Shown here one piece after another: positions 43,496 through 53,900 of a stretch of DNA of 64,000 nt (positions are counted from its first letter, which is position 1; each line of letters opens with the position of its first letter). The notes beneath the pieces were generated by a model. That model searched no databases and was not told the DNA's origin. It saw nothing but the letters and a program-made list of their open reading frames with translations. The stretch is taken from contig JBBHKE010001855.1 of NCBI GenBank assembly GCA_037447655.1, positions 234,001 to 298,000 of the forward strand, in the 5' to 3' direction. The stretch is from Zygnema cylindricum (lineage: Eukaryota > Streptophyta > Zygnematophyceae > Zygnematales > Zygnemataceae). The translations under genes were made by a program, and so were the position numbers.

Positions 43496-43560
43496 GTGTT
43501 GTTCTACAACCGTCGGTGCAGGTGGAGGATTAGCAGTAGTAGTAGAAGTAGATATGATAC
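43496..43560 (-). pseudogene. copia N gag start, truncated against minisatellite
   Basis: Minus-strand sequence coding Ser/Thr/Ala/Pro then VVVEQQ, equal to the gag N-terminus at 55648-55580. It lies on the far side of the 3' LTR of element N, so it belongs to a second copy of the element in tandem, cut by the minisatellite ~60 bases after its start. Confidence 0.7.
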
Positions 43561-43564
43561 AGTC

Positions 43565-45470
43565 TCAGAAGCTATCAAGTTTCTTACCAAACAGCAGTTT
43601 GCAAGTGCTCACCAAATCTTATACAAGCATCCAAACTTCACAAAACTCTATCACACTATAAAACAGCATAAACACTAACAACTCCCAAAGTTTCAGTATA
43701 ATTGATCCGACAACACTCAAGATATAATACTCAGAGGTTCCCCAAAAACTATCTGCAGATTTACTACTTCGAAGTCGGGATACATAAAATGTTCTAAGTC
43801 CTAATTCTTATGCTCTCGGTGAGTATCTGCTCAGTGTCCTTCAGTCGAAAAAAGTGTAACTGAAAAGTACGTCCAAATGTTGTTTTGAAAAGTTTGTTTC
43901 GTGCGTACGCGACAGTTCGTGCGCTATGGAATTTAATGTGGAGGTTTGAATGGATTCATGGAGTGGGGGAGCGAACGAACGAATGTAATTTAAGTGATGA
44001 AAAAGACTCACTGAGTGGCGGGTACAAGCATTGACAAATGGACGGCGGATCGCGAAGCGATCCGATGTGGAATAAACGAAATGTTGAAATAGGCACCGCC
44101 GGTACGGCGCAGTTGGGACGCAAACATGACAACGCAATTGCGGTTATTTTGGGATGAATATGCGCCGCCGGTACGGAGCAGCTGCGACGAAGACGAGTCA
44201 ACGCAGCTGCGGTTACCCTGATACGATCCGCACGGACAAAGCAGCTGATGCAGCTGCGAATAATATAACTAGTATATATTGTGAGTAATGATATTTACTT
44301 AGTGGTAGCTTGGTTTTTGACGTACGAAGATTGTGAAGATGTCGGTGTAAATATTATGTACAACATAGGTTTGTCTTTTTGCTAATTTATTATTAGTGTA
44401 GATTTGTTCGGTCTAACATACCTCGAACTATTCGGGTATATTTACAATAGTTTAAGTAGATGGTAGATACCGTACGGCTGGTATACCTCCGTGCATTCAG
44501 TAGTAAACTCTTTAAGTATAACTTGTAGGACTTAGAATATTTTGAGTATCGCAGTCAAGTTTATCAAAGCAATGGCAAGCTGTTTTCTACATCTTTGACC
44601 TGTTGGTGCGATCACTCTGTTTAGTTCTTTCATGGGAAACTTTGTGGAGATATTTTATGATATAGAGTCTTTATGTGTGTGAAGTTTCATTGTATTAGAG
44701 TATCTCTGTAAGATTCTGTGAGCAGTCTAAGTGGTTAGTTTGTGAAGCTGTCAGCTGTTTTTGTGAAACTCTGGAGCTTTTATCTTCTAGATTCCTTGGT
44801 GGATTTGGTTGTAACTTTGGGAGTTTACAGTTCATATGGTATACTGCACATTGGTGAATTTTGAGGTGATTGTGTTAATTGTGGAGTAATCTGTGCTGTC
44901 TGTAACACAGCTGTTTTTGAGGTAGTCTGTTGGTGTTTCTGTGAGTAATCCATGGCTGAAATAGGCTATAGACAGCACCAAAAACTAACCTGCAATTAAG
45001 ATCAAAGTATTCCTAATTCCGCCAAACTAATCTATAATCGTACAATCAACATTACTCATAATCTATATTGAGTGATTGTATAAATCACTGTCGGTTACGT
45101 CACTCGTGATGTTCTTATGAATTAAGTCCGTTGAGTTGATTCACATCGATCGCAGCAGCGGTGTCCTGTACCAAAACACATTCAAATCTTGCGCGGCTTG
45201 TCTGTTGCTGTACCAAATTACATCCGCGTTGACCGCAGTTACGTTGTCTGTATATATCACATCGAAAATCATCGCAGTTGCGTTTGTACTTTTTGCGTTG
45301 CAGCTGCGTTGACCTGTGTGTGTTGCAGCTGCGTTGTTCCGTTCAAAGTGACATACATTCGAAAACACTTGTATTGTACTTCAACGTGACACGTGTCCCT
45401 TACGCCGTAGATTACTGTTTTTTCACTGTCATACTAATTTACTGAGACCTGAAGCTTTCCAAAGTCGACA
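43565..45470 (-). repeat. 3' LTR of copia element N, split by a solo LTR
   Basis: Two parts, 45470-44978 and 43877 to about 43565, align to the 5' LTR at 56452-55660 (roughly 93 percent by eye). It starts TGTCGACTTTGG on the minus strand right after the PPT (45471-45484). The minus-strand core CTAAGTCCTA at 43794-43803 reads TAGGACTTAG in the LTR sense. Several GCAGCTGCGTTG and GCAGTTGCGTTG repeats occur at 45225-45335. Confidence 0.8.
43878..44977 (+). mobile_element. Solo LTR S1 (1100 bp) with TSD CCAAA
   Basis: TGTTGTTTTGAAAAG to GCTATAGACAGCA, flanked by CCAAA at 43873-43877 and 44978-44982; the undisturbed 5' LTR of element N has GTCCAAAAGCTAACC at this point. Features: hairpin CGGATCGC-GAA-GCGATCCG (44046-44064), CGCAGCTGCG motifs (44200-44265), GTACGGCTGGTATACCTCCG (about 44473-44492) and the core TAGGACTTAG (44526-44535). 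A second member is at 53901. Confidence 0.9.
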
Positions 45471-45484
45471 CTCCCCTAAAGCTT
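45471..45484 (-). other. Polypurine tract of copia element N
   Basis: Minus-strand AAGCTTTAGGGGAG directly before the LTR start; primes plus-strand cDNA synthesis. Same sequence precedes the LTR at 49001. Confidence 0.75.
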
Positions 45485-45700
45485 AAAACTTTGTGTATTA
45501 GCGCAGCATGGTAGCATAGCGGCGCAGCATAGCAATGCAGCAAATCAGCTATTCACCTAGTCCTATTATATCATGACTTAAGACTAGCGTAGCATGGCAG
45601 TATCGCAGTGCAACAACTCAGTTATTCACTCAATCCCAGTGCATCCCTACAATACTTCAACTTAAGAGCAGGAAGGGCTTTTGTAAGCATATCAACAATC
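45471..45700 (-). other. Copia N 3' untranslated region with GCAGCATAGC repeats
   Basis: Between RNase H and the PPT. AGCGCAGCATGGTAGCATAG and related words recur at 45495-45545 and 45583-45610, like those at 38385-38507. Confidence 0.55.
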
Positions 45701-47145
45701 ATTTTTGCATGTTGCAGATAGCTTAATTTAATCACCCTAAAGAACACTTTTTCTCTTACAAAGTGCAATCTTACATCCATATGCTTACTCTTGAATTAAT
45801 GACTCGGGTTAGAGGCAATGGCAATGGCAGCCTGGTTATCACACCAGATCATCATGGGCAAACTTGCATGTATCGCAATTCCTGCAACAATGATTTTACC
45901 CATAAGAGTTCTTTGAGGGCCGAACTTGCTGCCAAATATTTTGACTCAATCGTTGATTGTGCCGTGACCTTCTGAAGTTTGTTGCTCCATCAGCAAGTCG
46001 CGTTCCCAATTTGTAGAACGAATCACATGGTGGATTTCCGGCTTGGCATGTCGCCATAGCTTGCATCACTCTACGTTTGGCGCTTCACTTCTCCTCCGCC
46101 TAGTGTGAGTTTGAGGTCTTTGGTTCCGACCAGATATCTTAAGCCTCTCCTTGCAGCGTCACGGTCACACTTTCTCGGATTCTCTAGGCTTCTGTCTAGT
46201 ACCCCAACTGCTGCAGCAATATCCGGACGGGTACAGTTCATGAAATATATGAAGCTTCCCACTATTGTATGTACAGTATTAGTGTCATAGGATCATCCTC
46301 ACCTAGATCTGAATATTCACTAATAATGACACCTGGTTCTGTTTCTTCTCTCTCTAGCTTTTGCCGAAACTCCATTAGAGTTAAACATCCTTTTGCCCCC
46401 CGCATTCCATACTCATCTAACATGTTTCCAATAGCCTATGTTTGAGTCAATTTTATTAACCTCTTTTTTTTATCCCTCTCTACCTGGATACCTAGAATAT
46501 ATATTGCCTCACCGAAGCCTTTCATTTCGAACCGTGAATTTAAAGCAGTTTTGATTTTGTTAATTTCAGCCATTAATTTGCTAATTAACAGTAAATCATC
46601 TGCATACACTGCTATATACACTATCCCATCCTTGCCCTTTAGAACATAGACAGAGTGGTCAGACCTTATCCTTTGAAATCCTAAACTAGTTAAAAATTCA
46701 TCAAGCTTCATATTCCATTGCCTGGGGGCCTGTTTAGGCCGTACAGAGATTTTAACAATTTGCATACAAAGTGTTCTTTTCCCGGCTCAACATACATTTC
46801 AGGCTGCTGTATGTAAATGGTTTCCTCTAGTTCTCCATGCAAAAAAGCCGTCTTTACATCCATCTGATGTATTTCTATGTTTTCTATAGCAGCTAGGGAT
46901 AGCAAAATCCTAACTGCCGAAAATCTTACAACAGGAAAAAATGTTTTTTCAAAATCAATTCCTTCCTTTTTATTATATCCCTTTGCAACAAGTCTGGCCT
47001 TTTATTGTTCAATGGTGTTATCAGGATTTAACTTCACCTTGAATACCCATTTGCTGCCGATCGCTTTTCGGTTCGGAGGAAGGTCTACAAGTTCCCATGT
47101 CTGAGCCTCCATGATTGACTTCATTTCGTCGTTTGCTGCCTCGAT
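45665..47145 (-). pseudogene. copia N reverse transcriptase and RNase H
   Basis: From the right: [16 protein letters not shown]-like RT start (about 47110, broken), [20 protein letters not shown] (46905-46846), [33 protein letters not shown], catalytic VYADDLLLISK (about 46610-46578), YILGIQVERDKKKRLIKLTQ to a stop, then GSFIYFMNCTRPDIAAAVGV (46259-46200), AARRGLRYLVGTKDLKLTLG, and RNase H fragments with a KHMDVRLHFVREKV-type segment down to about 45710. Frameshifts near 46740 and 46300. Confidence 0.85.
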
Positions 47146-48152
47146 CTAGTGATTCCGTTCTGGTGATGAGAAGGCCTCTTGGATGTTCAGAGGCTCCCTT
47201 GAGGCTGCTGAGTAGGCAAAGTGAGAGCTTACTTGTAGATGACTGCTGGATCTTCTTCCCTCTGAAAATTCTGAAGTTGAGATTGTCGGTTCCCACGCAT
47301 TGCGCTGATTGCGCTGGTTGCGATTCGTTTGCATTGTCCGCTGTTGGTCCGGTTGGAGCGGAACTTGTTGGGGAACTTCAAAAATTGTGGACTCTTTGGT
47401 TTCCACCGGGAAGGTTTGCACGTGCGGGACAATTTCATAAATGCAATCTAAAATAATATATTCAAGTTCTTTTTGTTGCTTTTGCTGCTCTGTCATTTTA
47501 AACAAATGTATCGAATCTTGTTCATCTTTCACAATTATGTTCCTTGCTACAACTATTTTTTGTCTTTCAAATACAAAGACTCGATAACCTTTTGAGTGAT
47601 CATCATATCCCAAAAAGATACCTGGTAATCACTTCTGTTCCATTTTCCATCTATCATTAGATGTATTTAGGATAAAGCATTTACTACCAAAGACTTTGAA
47701 ATTACTAACATCTGGTTTTCTACCTGTCCAGATCTCGTAAAAAGTAGATTCTACCAACCTTGATCCAATCTTATTCTTAATGTAAACTGCACAATTTAGA
47801 GCCTCAGCCCTGAATTTCGGATCTACATTCTTATCTGCAAGCATTGACCTAGAGCTCTCCGTGAGGGTTCTATTTAACCTCTCCGAAACCCCATTTTGTT
47901 CCGGTGAATATGGAACAGTCACAAGATGACTTATACCTTCATCAAGTAAAAAGGTTTCAAATTCCTTCGACGTATATTCCCCACCATTGTCCGATCTGAA
48001 CTCCAAAATTGGTAAATTATGTAATTTTTTAACCCATGCTTTATAGTGTTTGAAGTGACCAAACACTTCGCTCTTTTTCTTTCATGAAATAAACCTTTGT
48101 AAACCTGGAAAAATCATCTGTGAAGGTGACCATATATTTCATCCCCCATGCA
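47146..48152 (-). pseudogene. copia N integrase, catalytic core and C-terminus
   Basis: SAWGMKYMVTFTDDFSRFTK (48152-48090), frameshift near 48050, then KLHNLPILEFRSDNGGEYTS with second Asp and TVPYSPEQNGVSERLNRTL with the Glu of the DDE triad, KPDVSNFKVFGSKCFILN, a stop at 47629, and MGYDDHSKGYRVFVFERQKI with a Gln/Thr-rich tail. The first Asp (IHSDVFGPT) lies at about 52510, on the other side of a 4.3-kb insertion. Confidence 0.85.
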
Positions 48153-48157
48153 GATGG

Positions 48158-49001
48158 TGTTGTTTTGAGACAACTGCTGGCACTGAAGATGAAGAAGATG
48201 CAGCAGTAGTCATCGTATAACAAATCAAAAGAGGAAGCTTCCACAAATACCGATGGCTGAACAGCAACTTTGATAGACTATAACATTCGGAAAAACGCCC
48301 CAATGGTGCTGAAAATATAACACAGTGTAGATAACATACAAAAGAACACACACACAAATTTTCAGTGAATTCTGCTCACAGATCTGTGAGATATGCAGAA
48401 ATGAAATTACATATAACTGAGTCTACAGTTTTCATATCATTTGTTCCTAGTGAATCAAATTCACTAAGTCCTACTTCTATACACCGAAACTACACTAAGC
48501 TGTACGGAGGCATCCCAGCCGTACATCTAACATTCTAACACAACAAATACTGTGAGTATACTTGTGTACTGAAGGTATGTCATAAACCACATTCTCAACA
48601 CTAAACAACTAATTCACTACATACAAAGTTTTGTTCTACCAAATATTTACACCGAAGTTCAGACAACGTAAAGTGATAGTGATCTAGTCTTGCCTTGTCA
48701 GTATTTGTTAGCGCTGACTGTCAACCGTCCGATTAGAGGATTTGGGACCGTAGAATTGACTTCACGAATTCCCGTGGTCCTGCCGAATTTCCGTACGTCC
48801 ACGGAGGACATACTCACGCATTTCTCTCAAGTGACGACGCGTGTCCCAAGTGTGAATGAACCGTGAACTCCCAACTTCACTGTCACACTAATTTTGGTAA
48901 GTACTGAACCGAACTCAACCAAAAATAACTTAAGTCCTGAACAGCTCTCTCTCCCTCACAACTGAGGCATAGAGAGGACTAAAGCTTTCTTAAAAACAAC
49001 A
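48158..49001 (-). repeat. 3' LTR of element O (844 bp)
   Basis: Minus-strand start TGTTGTTTTTAAG follows the PPT AGCTTTAGGGGAG (49002-49014). It has core CTAAGTCCTA at 48464-48473 (minus sense TAGGACTTAG) and GTACGGAGGCATCCCAGCCG (about 48505-48527) with CCGTAC closing an inverted repeat. Confidence 0.85.
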
Positions 49002-49019
49002 CTCCCCTAAAGCTTTAGA

Positions 49020-50200
49020 CTCTGCTAGTCTCTCAGTCCACATGCCTCTCTACAGAACTTCAATTTGGGAGCAGGTAAGGGTTTCGTCATCATATCAGCC
49101 ACCATTTGCTCATCCGGTAAATAACTCAATTTCAGGACTTTTCCCATCACCTTTTCTCTTACAAAATGTAGCTTGATATCTATGTGCTTACTCTTAAAGT
49201 GATGACTGGGATTAGATGCAATAGCGATTGCTGCCTGATTGTCACACCACACTATCTGTGGTCCAGATTGCATAAAGAGAAGCTCTTGGAGAAGAGACTT
49301 TACCCAAAGTAACTCTTTAACTGCCGAGCTAGCAGCCATGTACTCAGCCTCCATGGTAGACTGAGTTGTTACCTTCTGAAGTTTGCTGCTCCAACAACAC
49401 GTTCAACTTCCGATCTTCAAAATGTATCCAGTGGTGGAGCGTTGACTGGGCATATCTTCGTAGCTCGCATCGCTCGATGTATGAATTTTGACTTCCCCTC
49501 CACCGAGAGAGAGTCTAAGATTTCGAGTTCCTGCAAGATAACGAATAACTCTCTTTGCTGCCTCATAGTCCGACTTCCTTGGATTTTGCAGGCTTCGGCT
49601 CAAGGCCCCAACCGCTGCTGAGATGTCGGGACGAGTACAGTTCATGAAATAAATGAGGCTTCCCACAATCTGCATGTAAGGAATGGAGGACATAGAATAT
49701 GCCTCCCCTGAATCTCAGAAATCATCAACCAAAACACCACCATCCGTTTCCGTGCCCTCCAATTTTTGCCTGAATTCCATAGGAGTGGCACTCCCCTTTG
49801 CGTCTAACATGCCAAACTTTTCTAACATGTTCTTGATTGCTTCTTTTTGAGTTAAATAAATAATTTTATGTTTCCTGTCTCTTTCTACTTCAATTCCTAG
49901 AATATATTTAGCCTCACCCAAGTCTTTCATTTCAAACCGGGAATTCAAAGCTGATTTTATTTTATTAATCTTATTGATGGATTTGCTAATCAGTAGCAAA
50001 TCATCTACATAAACTGCCACATAAATCACTCCATCATCACCTTGCATTACATAGACTGAGTGATCTGAACTGATCCTGGTAAAGCCAAGATTGGTTAAAA
50101 ACTCATCTAATTTCAGGTTCCATTGCCTCGTAGCCTGTTTCAGAACATAAAGGGACTTCAACAGTTTACAGACCAGATTTTCTTTCCCTTTTTCTATTCT
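49020..50200 (-). pseudogene. copia O reverse transcriptase (C-terminal part) and RNase H
   Basis: Open 50161-49715: MKSLYVLKQATRQWNLKLDE, SSDHSVYVMQGDDGVIYVAV, catalytic VYVDDLLLISKS (about 50010), LGEAKYILGIEVERD; a stop at 49715, then PYMQIVGSLIYFMNCTRPDI, AAKRVIRYLAGTRNLRLSLG (49693-49520) and RNase H MEAEYMAASSAVKELLWVKS with HIDIKLHFVREKV (49354-49025). Close to intact. The RT N-terminal half is missing: the sequence switches to plus-strand integrase near 50195. Confidence 0.88.
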
Positions 50201-51420
50201 TGCTTTGCGGACGGATAATGGTGGAGAGTATATATCTCATGCTGATTTTTTGAAAATGAAAATAGCATCTCTCGTGAATTTACTGCTCCGTATACACCAG
50301 AACAAAATGGTGTTGCCGAGAGACTTAATCGGACTTTGACTGAATGTGCTCGATCTATGATGGCCAATAAAGGTGTGGATCTAAAGTTTTGGGGGGAAGC
50401 TTTTCATTTTGCTTTCTACATCAGAAATAGAGTGGAAACCCGGGATGTTAGGGGTAAGACACCTTATGAAGTTTGGACAGGCAAAAAGCCAAATGTTAGT
50501 CATTTTAGAGTTTTTGGTAGCAAATGTTTTATCTTAGATAATCTTCCTAATTGGAAGCTTAGTCCAAAATCTGTACCTGGTGTCTTTTTAGGCTATGATG
50601 ATGAATCTGCAGGTTATAGAGTGTATAATCCTCAGAGAGGATGTCTTCAAACAGCGAGGAATATTCAGTTTAAAGAAGAAAGTCAATCTGTTGACGTTTT
50701 TAGCATGGATGCAACTGAAAGGAAAGAGAAAATAGAAGAGTATATCATTCTTGAGCAGGTACCTTTTACTCCATTCTCTTCTACTTCTTCTACCTCTCTC
50801 CCAAATGCCTCTGGGCCTTCTAATACTCCTTCTGGAGCTGCTCCTTCTATCGATGCTCCTCCGAATACACGCCTTGTGCGGCAATCTAGGAAACCAACCG
50901 TTCCCGCGTCAGATTTTCCGGGGGGAAGAAGGTAAAGTAGCCGCCTTCGAGGCGACCAAGTTGAGGGTGCTTTTTCTGCAAACACACGGGAGCCGCTTAC
51001 TATTGATGAAGCTTGTTCCGTTCCTGAAAAGATCATTGGATCTCGGTTGCAAATGAAGAGATAAAGTCAATTATGGAAGCCCAAACTTGGGAACTTGTGG
51101 AGCTCTCACCGAACAGGAAAGCTATCTGTTGTAAGTGGGTCTTCAAATTAAAATTGAATCCTCATAATACAATTGAGAGATATAAAGCTAGACTGGTTGC
51201 TAAGGGATTTAGCCAAAAGGAGGGAATTGACTATGAAGAGACCTTCTCTCCTGTGGTTCGCTTTCCTATTGTTAGAGTTTTGCTATCTCTTGCTGCAATA
51301 GAGGATATGGAATTGCATCAGATGGATGTTAAGACAGCTTTCTTGCATGGTGATTTGGAGGAAGTAATTTATATGAAGCAGCCGGAGATGTATGCAGAAA
51401 AAGGGAAAGAAAAGAGTGAG
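50196..51420 (+). pseudogene. Inverted copia segment: integrase C-half then RT N-half
   Basis: Plus strand: ADNGGEY-like start (about 50205), PYTPEQNGVAERLNRTLTEC (about 50285-50344), open frame 50336-50935 through KPNVSHFRVFGSKCFILDN and the Ser/Thr/Pro linker, then [22 protein letters not shown] (51073), [40 protein letters not shown] to [12 protein letters not shown] at 51410. RT stops there, before YVDD. A relative of element O by sequence, on the opposite strand. Confidence 0.85.
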
Positions 51421-52055
51421 CAAGAATGGAAGAGTAGCTCTAGTAGGAACTAGAGGCCCAAACTTTTTGTACCGCATGGTCCTAGCTAATAAAATTGATT
51501 TTGCATACTCCAGTGTCCTATGTGATAATGTTTTGTGGCATAAAAGACTTGGTCATGTGCATCATGAGAGACTTACTAAGATGATAAAGCATGACATGAT
51601 AGAGGGAGTCAAGCTTGGTCAACAAGAGTCTCATGTGTGTGATGGTTTTGCTCTCGGAAAGCTTCACAAGCTTCCCATATCACAAGTTTCTGATCACCCA
51701 GCCATAGATGTTCTTGGTATTATTCACTCTGATGTTTTCGGCCCTTCTAAAGTTCCCTCTCTGGGTGGCAACCGCTTCTTTGTCACCTTTACAGACGATT
51801 ACTCCCGGTATAGTCGCATATACTTTATGAAGGAGAAGAGAGAAGTCTTCACTCACTTTAAGCACTACAAAATCTGGGCGGAGAAACTTCACGGCAAATC
51901 TATTCTTGCTTTGCGGACGGATAATGGTGGAGAGTATGTATCTCATGCCTTTGCTGATTTTTTGAAAGAAAATGGCATCTCTCGTGAATTTACTGCTCCG
52001 TACACACCGGAACAAAATGGTGTTGCCGAGAGACTTAATCGGACTTTGACTGAAG
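51411..52055 (+). pseudogene. Inverted copia segment: GAG-pre-integrase and integrase N-half
   Basis: Follows RT without spacer in a continuous frame: [40 protein letters not shown] with CDGF.. (one zinc-ligand Cys replaced), IHSDVFGPSKVPSLGGNRFF, LRTDNGGEYVSHAFADFLKE and PYTPEQNGVAERLNRTLTEG, so D, D and E are all present. It ends at 52055 where truncated LTR sequence begins. Its last ~150 bases repeat 50200-50345, giving a circularly permuted order. Confidence 0.85.
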
Positions 52056-52482
52056 GTATGTCATAAACCACATTCTCAACACTAAACAACTAATTCACTA
52101 GATACAAAATTCTGTTCTACCAAATATTTACACCGAAGTTCAGACAATGTAAAGTGATAGTGATCTAGTCTCGCCTCGTCAGTATTTGTTGGCGCCGGCT
52201 GTCAACCGTCTGATTAGAGGATTTCGGACCGTAGAATTGACTTCAAGAATTCCCGTGGTCCTGCCGAATTTCCGTACGTCCACGGAGGACATACTCACGC
52301 ATTTCTCTCAAGTGACGACGCATTTCCCAAGTGTGAATGAACCCTGAACTCCCAACTTCACTGTCACACTAATTTTGGTAAGTACTGAACCGAACTCAAC
52401 CAAAAATAACTTAAGTTCTGAACAGCTCTCTCTCCCTCACAGCTGAGGCATTGAGAGTACTAAAGCTTTCTTAAAAACAACA
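52056..52482 (-). repeat. Truncated 5' LTR of element O
   Basis: Matches 48575-49001, the first ~427 bases of the LTR in its own sense. The cut is at a shared ACTGAAGGTATG, where plus-strand integrase (ACTGAAG) joins; microhomology is evident. Confidence 0.85.
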
Positions 52483-52487
52483 GATGG

Positions 52488-53895
52488 TACCTTTGTAGGT
52501 CCAAACACATCCGAATGAATTTGTTGTAAAAGTCTAGTTGACCGATGCTCAGACTCTTTAGGAATTGGAAGTCTGTGGATTTTTCCGAAAGCGAAGCCAT
52601 AAGACGTTTTAACCGGTTGATTTGTGATCGAGACACCATCTACTTTACCAGCAAGTACCATTTTTTTCAAACTCTTATAATTTACATGGCCTAAACTTTT
52701 ATGCCACAATTCATCTGACTCCAAAAGATCGGAGTACATAACATCATTCTCCTTTGTATTAGTCAGATCCATGCGGTACATCTTGCTACTATCTCTAGTA
52801 CCTGTAACTGCAACTTTGCCAAATTTTGCTAACAACATGACGACCATTTTCAAATTGACCTCAAAACCTTTACTTTCTACCAGTGACGTAGAAAACAAAT
52901 TTTTCTTAATGTCAGGCACAAATATGACATTATGAAGGGTCCTTTCAATTGATTTTCCCTCGACATAACCTAGCAAAGATACATCACCCACAGCACAAGT
53001 TTGAACACTCATCCCACAAGCATAATAAATATTTTTTTCAGGCGTTGATTTCATATTTTTGAAGATAACCTTGTTCCAGCACATGTGGGCTGATGCCCCT
53101 GTATCCATGATCCATCCGGGGTCCTTTGAGCCCTCCATCGCAGCCGCCATTGCAAATAGGTCCGTTTCATCCTCCTTAGAGAAGGTCAGAGTTTCGTCTT
53201 GGAGTGACGAAAAAGCCGAAAATAGTGCATTTCCACGAGGTGTTGGCCTCGTAAAGTTTTTGTAAAACTCACTTTGTTGCCATCCCAAACTATATAACCT
53301 TGTATCGTTAGCCTTTTTAAGTTTAGGACAAAATTTATATCTATGACCTCTCTCACTACAATAAAAACATGCATTGTCTGATTGTCTATTTCCATTCTGG
53401 TTAAATTGTCTGAACTGATTCTGTTGATTAAACTGATTTCTTTGCTGATTAAACTGTCCTTTTCTCTCAAAGACTAAATTGAAAGCCTCTACATGCTCAG
53501 CACTCAAAATTCGAGATGTAGCTTCCTCTTCTAGTAAAATATTAATTGTTAACTGTAATGTCCTGCTAGCCTTATCATTTTGTTTCAGCGTATCAGATGC
53601 TGCTTTCATACTACGAGGGAGTCCCCTCATTAGTAACGATGCCTGTTCAAACTGAGGAAACGTACCACCTGCACAAGCATGTGCATCTACAAGGATGCAA
53701 AATTTGTTAGCATATTCAGCCATCGTACCACCAGTATACTTATAGTCCCAAATTTTTCCAGCTAAGAGAAGCTCTTCCTGACATTAGTTTTTTCATAATC
53801 ATTTTTGAGAGATTTCCAATTATCTATTGCCTTTTTCATTTTTATCCTAGACATAGCTAAGTCCTCAGATATAGAGAATTTTAAAATAGAACGAG
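52488..53895 (-). pseudogene. copia N gag C-half, protease and pre-integrase (428-codon ORF)
   Basis: Longest open frame of the window (53723-52437, its last ~17 codons in element O). Gag: FEQASLLMRGLPRSMKAASD, Gln/Asn-rich NQQRNQFNQQNQFRQFNQ and zinc knuckle CFYCSERGHRYKFC (about 53375-53333). Protease WIMDTGASAHMCWNK with intact DTGAS (about 53105). Pre-integrase WHKSLGHVNYKSLKKMVLAG; the partner cysteines are lost (TSYGFAFGK where CDGC is usual). Integrase start IHSDVFGPTKVPS is interrupted by element O. 53895-53724 continues gag upstream in a shifted frame. Confidence 0.88.
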
Positions 53896-53900
53896 CTTGT

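Larger units (their letters stand above)
48158..52482 (-). mobile_element. Nested copia element O (4325 bp) with TSD GATGG
   Basis: Plus-strand ends TGTTGTTTTGAGAC and TTAAAAACAACA, flanked by GATGG at 48153-48157 and 52483-52487. Removing it rejoins the integrase of element N at the codon for Ser in KVPS/AWG. The minus-strand 3' half (RT, RNase H, LTR 49001-48158) is colinear. The 5' half is replaced by plus-strand copia sequence in scrambled order (50200-52055) and a 5' LTR cut to 427 bases (52482-52056). Confidence 0.9.
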
